Assembly (NCBI GenBank): GCA_021845505.1
Contig: JAJZVU010000036.1
Span: 1-34,694, forward strand
Direction of reading: 5' to 3'
DNA from: Pseudomonadota bacterium
GTDB taxonomy: Bacteria > Pseudomonadota > Gammaproteobacteria > Burkholderiales > Burkholderiaceae_C
Length of the DNA stretch: 34,694 nucleotides
Both the position numbers and the translations under genes were made by a program. How positions within the stretch are numbered: position 1 is the first letter of the stretch; each line of letters opens with the position of its first letter. This document shows, piece after piece, positions 1 to 6,811 of this stretch. The notes under the pieces are model-generated. The model saw only the letters and a list, made by a program, of their open reading frames with translations, did not search any database and was not told the DNA's origin.

Positions 1-383
1 GACCGCCGGGCACGCGCTGGTGCCCGCGTCGCCGTACGGGCTTGCGGCCCGGTGGACTCCCGGGCCTGCGCCGCGCGGTGCGCGAGGGGGCGGGTCACGC
101 GGTGCCGCCGGGCGCGCGGCGCGGGCTCGACGCCGGGCGTCGCACCCGGGCCGGCGCTGGCCGAGGGGGCCGCGCCGGGCCGAGGCGTTGCGACCGGCAA
201 CCGGGCTGCGCGCTCGTGCAGGATGCGCAGCACCACCGTCGGCGGGGTCGGCGGCGCGGCCACCCGCAGGCCCTGCAGCAGGGCCCACAACAGCCCCAGG
301 TGCAGCAGCACGGCCAGCGCCAGCGCCAGCAGTCGGCGCGCCAGGGCCTGGCGGTCGATGCCAAGGCCCGCCACTCCGGTCAT
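1..383 (-). CDS. tonB: TonB-type energy transducer, N-terminal part (gene runs off the left edge)
   Basis: TonB couples the proton motive force harvested by ExbB/ExbD to outer-membrane receptors. The frame read leftwards from the ATG at 383 stays open to base 1, so only about 127 N-terminal residues are visible. They show a short cytoplasmic start, one hydrophobic helix (about residues 17-38) and then a Pro/Ala/Arg-rich stretch, as expected of a TonB periplasmic linker. The His that in TonB helices interacts with ExbB/ExbD is kept (H28), but the Ser four residues earlier in E. coli TonB is Ala here (A24). The start overlaps the stop of the upstream exbD as ATGA, so it is last in the exbB-exbD-exbD-tonB operon. 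The C-terminal receptor-binding domain lies outside the window. Position in the operon is the strongest evidence for the call. Confidence 0.75.
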   Translation of the reverse strand, partial: MTGVAGLGIDRQALARRLLALALAVLLHLGLLWALLQGLRVAAPPTPPTVVLRILHERAARLPVATPRPGAAPSASAGPGATPGVEPAPRARRHRVTRPLAHRAAQARESTGPQARTATRAPARARR

Positions 384-814
384 GGCCGTGGCGGCGCGCG
401 CTGCACCACGCCCAGGTGCCCGAGGCCTTCGTGCTGCGCTGCTGCCAGCACGCGCACGAAGGCGGCGTAGGGTGCCCGGGGGCTGGGGTGCAGCCGCAGC
501 CTGGGTTGCGGGCGCTGCGCCGCCGCGTCGTGCAGCAGGCCCAGCAGCGCGGCCTGCGAGGCCACGGGCCGCGCGTTCCAGCGCACTCGGCCGTCGGCGC
601 CGATCTCCACGTCGATGACCCGGATCCGCTGCGCGCGGGCCGGCGCAGCCGGGGCGGCGCGCAGGCTGGCGGGCAGCGCGTCCAGCCGCAACGGCAGAGT
701 GACGATGAGCATGACCAGCAGCACCAGCAGCACGTCGACCAGCGGCGTGGTGTTGATCTGCGGGCAGGGCAGCTGCGGTGCCGCGGCCCGCCTGTGCCGC
801 CAGCGGGTGCTCAT
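380..814 (-). CDS. exbD: ExbD-family proton-channel subunit (second copy)
   Basis: This 144-residue ExbD/TolR-family protein is a single-pass inner-membrane partner of ExbB in the proton channel that energises TonB. It has a basic N-terminus, the family signature INTTPLVDVLLVLLVMLIV around residues 20-38 with the protonatable membrane Asp at D27, then a periplasmic domain rich in Arg. The length is normal (about 140). The ATG at 814 overlaps the TGA of the preceding exbD, and its own TGA overlaps the tonB start, so translation is probably coupled at both ends. Having two different ExbD proteins in one operon is also known from Xanthomonas, where the second copy serves particular receptors; whether that applies here is inference. 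Confidence 0.88.
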   Translation of the reverse strand: MSTRWRHRRAAAPQLPCPQINTTPLVDVLLVLLVMLIVTLPLRLDALPASLRAAPAAPARAQRIRVIDVEIGADGRVRWNARPVASQAALLGLLHDAAAQRPQPRLRLHPSPRAPYAAFVRVLAAAQHEGLGHLGVVQRAPPRP

Positions 815-1239
815 CGCCCGGGCGGCCGCGTCAGGAAGCCCACGCGGGTGATTCCCGCCCGGTCGCAGGCCTGCACCACCCGCGCCACCGCGGCGTAGGG
901 CACGCTGCGGTCGGCGGCGATCAGCACCCGCGGCTGCCGCTGCAGCCTGGCCAGGTTGCGCAGGCGCCGGTCCAGCTGCCGCGGCCCGCCGAGCGCATCG
1001 CCTCCCCACGCGATGCTGCCGTCGCGCCGCACCGTGATCCATTGCGCAGCGGCTCCGCGCGCCGCAGGCGGCGCCGCCGCGCTCGGCAGGTCGACCCGCC
1101 CGGCCGGGCGGATCAGCGGAACGGTGATCAGGAACACGATCAGCAGCACCAGCATCACGTCGACCAGCGGCGTGGTGTTGATGCTCGACAGAGGCTGCTG
1201 CTGCGGCTCGTCGACGGGGCGGCGCAGGGAAGGCTTCAT
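811..1239 (-). CDS. exbD: ExbD-family proton-channel subunit (first copy)
   Basis: A 142-residue ExbD/TolR-family inner-membrane protein. The signature INTTPLVDVMLVLLIVFLI is at about residues 20-38, with the essential transmembrane Asp at D27, followed by a periplasmic domain of about 95 residues. The sequence around the helix closely matches the downstream copy, but the periplasmic parts differ strongly, which suggests an old duplication followed by specialisation rather than a recent copy. The ATG at 1239 overlaps the exbB stop as ATGA and the TGA overlaps the next exbD start. It forms the channel with ExbB. TolR is the main alternative, but no tolA, tolB or pal is present and a TonB-like gene follows. 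Confidence 0.88.
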   Translation of the reverse strand: MKPSLRRPVDEPQQQPLSSINTTPLVDVMLVLLIVFLITVPLIRPAGRVDLPSAAAPPAARGAAAQWITVRRDGSIAWGGDALGGPRQLDRRLRNLARLQRQPRVLIAADRSVPYAAVARVVQACDRAGITRVGFLTRPPGR

Positions 1240-2036
1240 CGCGGGGCCTGGCGCGCCGCCTCGGCATGGGGAGCCTGGGGCAACTGGGCCAGCACCACCG
1301 CTTGCAGCTCGCTGGAGAAGTCGCGGATGTCTCCGACCAGCACGGTATGACGGCGCAGCAGCCAGTTGTAGCCCAGCACGGCCGGAACCGCTGCGGCCAG
1401 CCCCATCGCGGTCATGATCAGCGCCTCGCCGACCGGCCCGGCGACGCGGTCGATTCCCACCTGGCCGGTGGCCCCGATGGTCGTCAGCGCGTGGTAGATG
1501 CCCCAGACGGTTCCGAACAATCCGACGAAGGGGCTGGTCGAGCCCACCGTGGCGAGCAGGCTGAGGCCCGCCGACAGGCGCCTTTGCACCTGGTCGGTGG
1601 CGCGCAGCAGGCACAGGTCCATCCAGTCCGCCAGGTCCACCCGTGCATGCAGGCCGCGGTGCCGCTGGCTGGCCTGCAGCGCCGCGTCGACCATGTGCCG
1701 GAACGGACTCGCCGGGGGCAGCGCGGAGGCCGCGCTCGCCAGGTCGGCCGCCTGCCAGAATCCGTCGCCCAGCTTGCGCCCCTGGGCGGCGATGGCCGAC
1801 TGCTCGAGCCATTTGGACAGCATCACGTACCAGCTGGCCAGGCTCATCAGCAGCAGCAGCACCAAGACCCCGCGGGCCACCGCATCGCCCTGTCGCCACA
1901 TCGGCAGCAGGCCGTAGGGGTCGCCGCCGGCCGATGGCACGAGCGCGGCGCCGGCCGCCAGCGGCAGCGCCGCCAGCAGCACGCCGATGAGCAGCGGGCG
2001 CGGGCGAAGGCGGGGAAGCGGGTGCAAGCGTCGCAT
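1236..2036 (-). CDS. exbB: ExbB-type proton-channel protein (MotA/TolQ/ExbB family)
   Basis: This 266-residue protein is the multi-pass core of the ExbB-ExbD motor. An N-terminal hydrophobic segment (about residues 17-37) could be a cleaved signal or an extra helix, as in long ExbB proteins. A membrane helix follows near 54-74. The conserved family block (TVGSTSPFVGLFGTVWGI) lies near 165-182 and the last helix (MTAMGLAAAVPAVLGYNW) near 212-229. I chose the ATG at 2036 because the protein then begins with a basic n-region and a hydrophobic core; the frame is open further upstream to 2234, but that part is Arg/Pro-rich and lacks any family feature. First gene of the operon, divergent from ahpC. 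I found no convincing Fur box upstream. Confidence 0.88.
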   Translation of the reverse strand: MRRLHPLPRLRPRPLLIGVLLAALPLAAGAALVPSAGGDPYGLLPMWRQGDAVARGVLVLLLLMSLASWYVMLSKWLEQSAIAAQGRKLGDGFWQAADLASAASALPPASPFRHMVDAALQASQRHRGLHARVDLADWMDLCLLRATDQVQRRLSAGLSLLATVGSTSPFVGLFGTVWGIYHALTTIGATGQVGIDRVAGPVGEALIMTAMGLAAAVPAVLGYNWLLRRHTVLVGDIRDFSSELQAVVLAQLPQAPHAEAARQAPR

Positions 2037-2168
2037 CGTCGGCTCGGGGAGCGCCCGCGGCGGACCGGCGGCGGGCAGGCGGCGCCGGCGCGTCGGGCGC
2101 GCCGGCTGGCGGGGAAATTGTTCCACACCCGCGGGCCGGCCGACGCGCCGCGGCGTACCGGCCGCGGC

Positions 2169-2205
2169 ATAGCCCGGGGCAATGGCCGTGATCCCAAAAA
2201 TCAAT
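2169..2205 (+). promoter_or_regulatory. Candidate OxyR-binding site upstream of ahpC
   Basis: Four tetramers sit at exact 7-base intervals: ATAG (2169), CAAT (2180), ATCC (2191) and CAAT (2202). The known OxyR pattern is ATAG-N7-CTAT-N7-ATAG-N7-CTAT, so 12 of 16 defined bases match with correct spacing. The site ends at the putative -35 hexamer of ahpC, the usual place for OxyR activation. ahpCF is a classic OxyR target, but no oxyR gene lies in the window. Match quality is moderate. Confidence 0.4.
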
Positions 2206-2234
2206 TGGATCGATCGCAGGCCGCGGGCTAGCAT
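2205..2234 (+). promoter_or_regulatory. Putative ahpC promoter
   Basis: A weak -35 (TTGGAT, 2205-2210) and a fair -10 (TAGCAT, 2229-2234) are separated by 18 bases, which would start RNA near 2241 and leave a leader of about 28 bases containing AAGGGA (2255-2260) before the ATG. A weak -35 touching a candidate OxyR site fits an activator-dependent promoter. Confidence 0.4.
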
Positions 2235-2268
2235 CCGGTCTCACTCCACTCACTAAGGGATTACACCT

Positions 2269-2832
2269 ATGTCGTTGATCAACACCGAAGTCAAGCCGTT
2301 CCAGGCGATGGCTTACCACAATGGCCAGTTCGTCGAGGTCACCGAGCAGACCCTGATGGGTCATTGGTCGGTGGTCGTGTTCTACCCGGCCGACTTCACC
2401 TTTGTGTGCCCGACCGAACTCGAGGACCTGGCCGAGCACTATGCGGAGTTCAGGAAGCTGGGCGTCGAGGTCTACAGCGTGTCGACCGATACCCACTTCG
2501 CTCACAAGGCCTGGCACGACACCTCGGACGCCATCGGCAAGGTGCAGTACGTGATGGTCGGCGACCCGACCGGCCGCATCACCCGCAATTTCGACGTGAT
2601 GATCGAAGAGCAGGGCCTGGCGCTGCGCGGCACCTTCCTGATCAACCCCGAGGGCCAGATCAAGCTGTGCGAAATCCATGACAACGGGATCGGGCGCGAT
2701 GCCTCGGAACTGCTGCGCAAGGTCAAGGCCGCGCAGTATGTGGCCAGCCATCCCGGCGAGGTCTGCCCGGCCAAGTGGAAGGAGGGCGACAAGACCCTCA
2801 AGCCCTCGCTGGACCTGGTGGGCAAGATCTGA
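2269..2832 (+). CDS. ahpC: Alkyl hydroperoxide reductase subunit C (2-Cys peroxiredoxin)
   Basis: AhpC reduces H2O2, organic peroxides and peroxynitrite in the cytoplasm and is re-reduced by AhpF. The 187-residue length equals E. coli AhpC. The peroxidatic cysteine is C47 in [12 protein letters not shown] and the resolving cysteine is C166 in [11 protein letters not shown]; both sit at the same positions as in E. coli. The GTFLINPEG and [18 protein letters not shown] blocks are typical of the AhpC branch. The start ATG has AAGGGA 8 bases upstream. ahpF follows 75 bases downstream across a strong hairpin, so the two are probably co-transcribed with AhpC made in excess. A candidate OxyR site and promoter lie upstream. 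Confidence 0.97.
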   Translation: MSLINTEVKPFQAMAYHNGQFVEVTEQTLMGHWSVVVFYPADFTFVCPTELEDLAEHYAEFRKLGVEVYSVSTDTHFAHKAWHDTSDAIGKVQYVMVGDPTGRITRNFDVMIEEQGLALRGTFLINPEGQIKLCEIHDNGIGRDASELLRKVKAAQYVASHPGEVCPAKWKEGDKTLKPSLDLVGKI

Positions 2833-2858
2833 GGACCGACGGTCCGTAGCGGCGTGGA

Positions 2859-2892
2859 GCCGGGGGGCGCGCGATGGGCGCGCGCCCCCGGC
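2859..2892 (+). terminator. Strong intercistronic hairpin between ahpC and ahpF
   Basis: The arms 2859-2873 and 2879-2892 pair over 14 base pairs with one bulged G and a 5-base loop (ATGGG). No U-tract follows and the ahpF ribosome-binding site (GGAG, 2898-2901) begins only 6 bases later. It is better read as an attenuator or mRNA-stabilising end that sets the AhpC:AhpF ratio than as a full terminator. Confidence 0.6.
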
Positions 2893-2907
2893 AAACCGGA
2901 GCTGAGC

Positions 2908-4491
2908 ATGCTGGAAACCGAACTCAGGGACGCCTTGCGTTCCTACCTGGAAAGACTCGAGTTGCCGGTCGAGTTGGTGGCCTCGCTGGACGACGGCGCC
3001 AAGTCGGCGGAATTGCGCGAACTGCTGCGCGAAATCGTCGCGCTGAGCCCGCGGCTGAGCCTGCGCGAGGACGGCGACGATGCGCGCCGGCCGTCGTTCC
3101 GCATCGTGCGCAGCGGCACCGACGTCGAGGTGGCCTTCGCGGGCATCCCGCTGGGGCACGAGTTCACCTCGCTGGTGCTGGCGCTGCTGCAGGTCGGCGG
3201 GGTCGCGCCGAAGGTCGCGCCCGAACTGGCCGAGCAGGTGCGCGCGCTGCAGGGCGAGTGGAGCTTCGAGACCTTCATGTCCTTGTCCTGCCATAGCTGC
3301 CCCGACACCGTGCAGGCGCTCAACGCGCTGAGCGTGCTCAACCCGCGGATCCGCCACGTCGCGATCGACGGCGCGCTGTTCCAGTCGGAGGTCGAGCAGC
3401 GCCAGGTGCTGGCCGTTCCCAGCGTGTTTCTCGATGGCCAGCCCTTCGACCAGGGTCGCATGAGCGTGGAGCAGATCGTCGCCAGGCTGGATCGCGGAGC
3501 GGCGCAACGCGAGGCGGCGGCCATCGATGCCAAAGGGGTGTTCGACGTGCTGGTGGTCGGCGGCGGGCCGGCCGGCGCGGCGGCCGCGATCTATGCCGCG
3601 CGCAAGGGAATCCGCACCGCGCTGGTCGCCGAGCGGCTGGGCGGCCAGGTCGCCGACACCCTGTCGATCGAGAACCTGATCTCGGTGCCCTACACCGAGG
3701 GGCCGCGGCTGACCGCTGCGCTGGAGCAGCATGTGCTGGCCTACGAGGTCGACATCCTGCGCGGCCAGCGCGCGCAGGCCTTGCTGCCGGCGGCGGCAGG
3801 CGAGCCGATCGGCGTCAGGCTGCAGAGCGGGGCGACGCTGAAGGCGCGCAGCGTGGTGCTGGCCACCGGCGCGCGCTGGCGCAACATGGATGTCCCCGGC
3901 GAACAGGAATACCGCAACCGGGGTGTCACCTACTGCCCGCATTGCGACGGCCCGTTGTTCAAGGGCAAGCGGGTGGCGGTGATCGGCGGCGGCAATTCGG
4001 GGGTGGAGGCGGCGATCGACCTGGCCGGCGTGGTGGCGCACGTGACCCTGCTGGAGTTCGACCGCCAGTTGCGTGCCGACGAGGTGCTGCAGCGCAAGCT
4101 GCGCAGCCTGCCCAACGTGCGGGTGATCACCCAGGCGCGCACCACCGAAGTGGTCGGCGACGGCTCCCGGGTGCGGGGCCTGCTCTACACCGACCTGGCC
4201 AGCGGCGCCGCGCAGCGCCTGGACCTCGAAGGGGTGTTCGTGCAGATCGGCCTGCTTCCCAACGCCGAGTGGCTGCGCGGCGCGCTGGCCTTGTCGGCGC
4301 GCGGCGAGGTCGAGGTCGATGCCCGCGGCGCGACTTCGCTGCCGGGGGTGTTCGCCGCCGGCGACGTGACCACGACGCCCTACAAGCAGATCGTCATCGC
4401 GATGGGCGAGGGCGCGAAGGCGGCGCTCGGCGCCTTCGACCACCTGATCCGCCTGCCGGTGCAGGCTGCGCAGCAGCCGCTGGCCGCCTGA
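2908..4491 (+). CDS. ahpF: Alkyl hydroperoxide reductase subunit F (NADH:peroxiredoxin reductase)
   Basis: AhpF carries electrons from NADH through FAD and two disulfide centres to AhpC. The 527-residue protein (E. coli: 521) has an N-terminal thioredoxin-like domain with the CHSC redox pair (C128, C131), then a thioredoxin-reductase-like part: FAD-binding [14 protein letters not shown] (218-231), the CPHC active disulfide (C343, C346), an NADH-binding [14 protein letters not shown] block (about 360-373) and the [13 protein letters not shown] motif near the end. The ATG at 2908 is chosen for the GGAG 6 bases upstream and because it gives the family N-terminus. The frame is open upstream to 2854, but that part would overlap the hairpin. 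It converges with cheV; their stop codons are only about 20 bases apart. Confidence 0.97.
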   Translation: MLETELRDALRSYLERLELPVELVASLDDGAKSAELRELLREIVALSPRLSLREDGDDARRPSFRIVRSGTDVEVAFAGIPLGHEFTSLVLALLQVGGVAPKVAPELAEQVRALQGEWSFETFMSLSCHSCPDTVQALNALSVLNPRIRHVAIDGALFQSEVEQRQVLAVPSVFLDGQPFDQGRMSVEQIVARLDRGAAQREAAAIDAKGVFDVLVVGGGPAGAAAAIYAARKGIRTALVAERLGGQVADTLSIENLISVPYTEGPRLTAALEQHVLAYEVDILRGQRAQALLPAAAGEPIGVRLQSGATLKARSVVLATGARWRNMDVPGEQEYRNRGVTYCPHCDGPLFKGKRVAVIGGGNSGVEAAIDLAGVVAHVTLLEFDRQLRADEVLQRKLRSLPNVRVITQARTTEVVGDGSRVRGLLYTDLASGAAQRLDLEGVFVQIGLLPNAEWLRGALALSARGEVEVDARGATSLPGVFAAGDVTTTPYKQIVIAMGEGAKAALGAFDHLIRLPVQAAQQPLAA

Positions 4492-4516
4492 GCGCCGGCG
4501 CGCGGGCGGCTCAGGC
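4486..4516. terminator. Bidirectional hairpin between convergent ahpF and cheV
   Basis: GCCTGAGC (4486-4493) and GCTCAGGC (4509-4516) are perfect 8-base complements around a 15-base GC-rich loop, and include the stop codons of both convergent genes. There is no T-tract on either side, so termination is inferred from position and symmetry. Confidence 0.4.
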
Positions 4517-5464
4517 CGCCCTGGTCAGCGCGCTGCGGATGGCCGCGGCGAGTTCGTCGGGGGCGAACTTGGAGACGTAGCCGTCGGCGCCCACGCTGCG
4601 CGCATGCTCCTCGTTGGCCTGGCCGGTCAGCGAGGAGTGGATGACCACCGGCAGTGCGCGCAGGGATTCGTTCTCCTTGACCTTGCGCGTCAGCGTGAAG
4701 CCGTCCATCTCGGGCATCTCCAGGTCGGTGAGCACCAGCGCCACCTTCTCGCCCAGGGCCTTGCCCTCGGTGCGCGCAGCCTGCTGCAACTCCTGCAGGC
4801 GATCCCAGGCTTCGCGGCCGGTCTTGGCCATCACGAACGGTGCGTGCAGCCCCTGCAGCACCTTCTCGATCTGGCTGCGCGCGACAAAGGAATCGTCGAC
4901 CGCCAGCACCACGCTGCCGGCGGGCATCGCCAGCCGCGGTCCGAGGTCGGTGGCCACCGCGGCCTGTCGCCCGGGCAGCACGTCGCTGAGGATCTTCTCG
5001 ACGTCGAGCACCAGCGCCAGGCGCGATTTCTCCGACTGGCCGTCCAGGCGTGCGATGCTGCTGACCGCGCCGCCGACGGCGTGCGCCTCGGCCGACAGCA
5101 CGTGGCTCCATTCCAGGCGGGTGATCTGCTCGACGTCCTCGACCGCGAAGCCCTGCACCGAGCGTTCGAACTCGGTGACCACCAGGATGTTGTGGGCGCT
5201 CGGCTTGCAGCCGACCACCGCCGGCAGGTCGATCACCGGCATCACCTGGCCGCGGATGTCGGCCACGCCCATCACATGCGGCGGCGTGCCCGGCAGCGCG
5301 GTCACCGCAGGCATCACCAGCGCCTCGCGCACCTTGAACACATTGATGCCGAAGATCTCGCGCCTGCCCCTGGCGTCCTCGCCCAGCCGGAACAGCAGGA
5401 TCTCGAACTTGTTGGTGCCGGCCAGCGTCGAGCGCGCCTGCACCTCGGCAAGGAGACTGGACAT
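4511..5464 (-). CDS. cheV: Chemotaxis coupling protein CheV (CheW domain plus receiver domain)
   Basis: CheV docks the CheA kinase to chemoreceptors and tunes signalling through phosphorylation of its own receiver. The 317-residue protein has an N-terminal CheW-like domain (about 18-165; includes the VMGVADIRGQVMPVIDL block, 65-80) and a C-terminal receiver (about 184-312). The receiver keeps the acidic pair D190/D191, the phospho-acceptor D247 in LVLTDLEMPEMDGF, a Ser at the switch position (S277 or S278) and the conserved Lys K299. Length is typical of CheV (about 300-320). It starts 3 bases after the stop of a PAS-chemoreceptor gene, so the two form an operon and CheV probably serves that receptor. 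No cheA, cheY or flagellar genes are in the window. Confidence 0.95.
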   Translation of the reverse strand: MSSLLAEVQARSTLAGTNKFEILLFRLGEDARGRREIFGINVFKVREALVMPAVTALPGTPPHVMGVADIRGQVMPVIDLPAVVGCKPSAHNILVVTEFERSVQGFAVEDVEQITRLEWSHVLSAEAHAVGGAVSSIARLDGQSEKSRLALVLDVEKILSDVLPGRQAAVATDLGPRLAMPAGSVVLAVDDSFVARSQIEKVLQGLHAPFVMAKTGREAWDRLQELQQAARTEGKALGEKVALVLTDLEMPEMDGFTLTRKVKENESLRALPVVIHSSLTGQANEEHARSVGADGYVSKFAPDELAAAIRSALTRAA

Positions 5465-5467
5465 GGC

Positions 5468-6367
5468 TCAGTTCCCGACCTTGGCGGCCTGCGCCTCCAG
5501 CGCCGCCGCGCTGCCGGAGATCCTCTGGAACATCTCGACGATGTGCCGGCCCTGCGCCTGGCCTTGCTCGACGTTGTCCAACGCCGACTTCTGCGCCGCG
5601 GTGATGCCGCCCAGGGTCTTGAAGCTGTGCTCGATCTGCGCCTGGATTTCCGAGGTCGCCGCCTGCACGTTCATCGACAGGCTGCGCACCTCGTCGGCGA
5701 CCACCGCGAAGCCGCGGCCCGCCTCGCCGGCGCGCGCCGCCTCGATCGCGGCGTTCAGCGCCAGCAGGTTGGTCTGGTAGGAAATGCTGCGGATCTTTTC
5801 GATGCTCTTGCCGACCTCGGCCTGGTGTTCGTTCAGGCGCTCGATTTCCCCGGCTTCGCGCCGGGCCGATTCGGCGTTCTGCTGCATGACGTCCATCAGC
5901 GACCCGACCGCGTCGTTGCCTTCCTCGACGGTGCGGGTCATCCCGGTGGCCGCGGCTCGCAGTGCCTGCGCCAGCGCGCGCGCGGCTTCTTCGCGGGCGT
6001 TGATGTCGGCGGCGATCTTCACCACCCCCACCACCTTGCCTGCCGCGTCGAGCACCGGGGAATAGGTGGCTTCCAGGGTGATCAGACTGCCGTCGCGTCC
6101 GACGCGCTGGATCTTGTCGGCGAAGGGGCGGCCGTCGCGAAGCCGATCCCAGAATTCCTTGTAGGCCGTCGAATGGGCGAACTCGGGAGTGCAGAACACG
6201 CGGTGATGCTTGCCGACCAGGTCCTCCGGTTCGTAACCCAGCGCATGGGCGAATCGCGCGTTGACCCAGATCACCCGGGCATCGGTATCGAATTGAATCA
6301 TTGCCATGCTGCTGGCAAGGGAATTAACGATCCAGGAGCTTTCCATTCCCTGACCTGCGTGATCCAT
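5468..6367 (-). CDS. Soluble PAS-domain chemoreceptor, BdlA-like (methyl-accepting signalling domain)
   Basis: A cytoplasmic chemoreceptor of 299 residues with no membrane helix and no HAMP domain. One PAS domain (about 12-125) is followed by a short coiled coil and the conserved receptor tip (about 190-230; [20 protein letters not shown] then FAVVADEVR), which binds CheA and CheW/CheV. The PAS segment [11 protein letters not shown] (53-63) and the following FWDRLRDG and [20 protein letters not shown] stretches resemble the PAS domains of Pseudomonas BdlA, a biofilm-dispersal receptor tied to c-di-GMP; BdlA has two PAS domains, this protein one. The ATG at 6367 is preceded by AGGGAG with a 7-base gap; an ATG at 6373 is a less well spaced option. 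It is first in an operon with cheV and divergent from a c-di-GMP enzyme gene. The PAS ligand cannot be told from the sequence. Confidence 0.88.
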   Translation of the reverse strand: MDHAGQGMESSWIVNSLASSMAMIQFDTDARVIWVNARFAHALGYEPEDLVGKHHRVFCTPEFAHSTAYKEFWDRLRDGRPFADKIQRVGRDGSLITLEATYSPVLDAAGKVVGVVKIAADINAREEAARALAQALRAAATGMTRTVEEGNDAVGSLMDVMQQNAESARREAGEIERLNEHQAEVGKSIEKIRSISYQTNLLALNAAIEAARAGEAGRGFAVVADEVRSLSMNVQAATSEIQAQIEHSFKTLGGITAAQKSALDNVEQGQAQGRHIVEMFQRISGSAAALEAQAAKVGN

Positions 6368-6465
6368 CTGCATTCTCCCTGTCCAGCGGGACACGACGTG
6401 CTTGCCGCGCCACGCGACCGCCGCTTCGCCGGGGCGCGGCGAGTCTTCCTGCGGCCTGTTCGGGT

Positions 6466-6492
6466 TAGACGGCACAACGGCAGGCGGCTTGA
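6466..6492 (-). promoter_or_regulatory. Possible sigma-28 (FliA) promoter for the receptor-cheV operon
   Basis: On the minus strand TCAAGCCG (6492-6485) is followed after 11 bases by GCCGTCTA (6473-6466). The FliA pattern is TAAAGTTT-N11-GCCGATAA, so spacing is exact, with 4/8 and 5/8 bases matching. Late chemotaxis genes are usual FliA targets. The match is suggestive only. Confidence 0.3.
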
Positions 6493-6576
6493 GCCCATCC
6501 TGACGCAATGCCAGGCATCGCGCAAGGGGCATCTGTCCGGGGCCCTTGCGGCCTGGCCGCCCGGGCTCGCCGCGCG

Positions 6577-6590
6577 GTGCGCAATCGCAC
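6577..6590. promoter_or_regulatory. Palindrome GTGCG-N4-CGCAC, copy 1 (candidate operator)
   Basis: GTGCGCAATCGCAC is a perfect 5-base inverted repeat around CAAT. It matches the copy at 6684 in 12 of 14 bases, sharing the inner AT. Both copies lie in the same divergent intergenic region, which suggests a regulator that binds both and may loop or bend the DNA between them. Confidence 0.45.
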
Positions 6591-6683
6591 GAAGGCGCGC
6601 TTCGGCCGCTCGCCGCATACCGCGGGCGATCGATGCGCCAAATCTCGACTGGACAGAAACGAGATGCAACAGTCGACCCGGGC

Positions 6684-6697
6684 GTGCGTTATCGCAC
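6684..6697. promoter_or_regulatory. Palindrome GTGCG-N4-CGCAC, copy 2 (candidate operator)
   Basis: GTGCGTTATCGCAC has the same arms as copy 1 (start-to-start distance 107 bases). It lies 128 bases upstream of the chosen start of the c-di-GMP enzyme gene, so it is placed to act on that gene, with copy 1 closer to the receptor-cheV operon. Confidence 0.45.
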
Positions 6698-6811
6698 ACC
6701 GACATGCGGCCCGCGTGGTTAATCTATGCATCAAGCCGCAAGGCCTGAATGTCGGAATGGGGCAAACCAAATGACATATTCTCTTTGTTGCGCTGGAGGC
6801 GCAGCCGCGGC

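Larger units (their letters stand above)
6368..6811. other. 444-bp divergent regulatory region
   Basis: This gap between the PAS-receptor/cheV operon and the c-di-GMP enzyme gene holds no ORF with recognisable protein features. It contains a FliA-like promoter motif for the leftward operon (6466-6492) and two near-identical 14-base palindromes (6577-6590 and 6684-6697). I could not identify a clear sigma-70 promoter for the rightward gene. Confidence 0.6.

Noticed and set aside
2037-2234. N-terminal extension of ExbB to 2234
   Set aside because: The added residues are Arg/Pro-rich, lack family similarity and would overlap the ahpC control region.
2037-2268. Fur box for the exb operon
   Set aside because: No AT-rich GATAAT-type inverted repeat is present in the divergent region.
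811-4443. A 1210-codon open frame on the minus strand opposite ahpC and ahpF
   Set aside because: It is an antisense shadow caused by high GC; its composition (His/Gln/Arg-rich) has no protein character except the last 142 codons, which are the real exbD.
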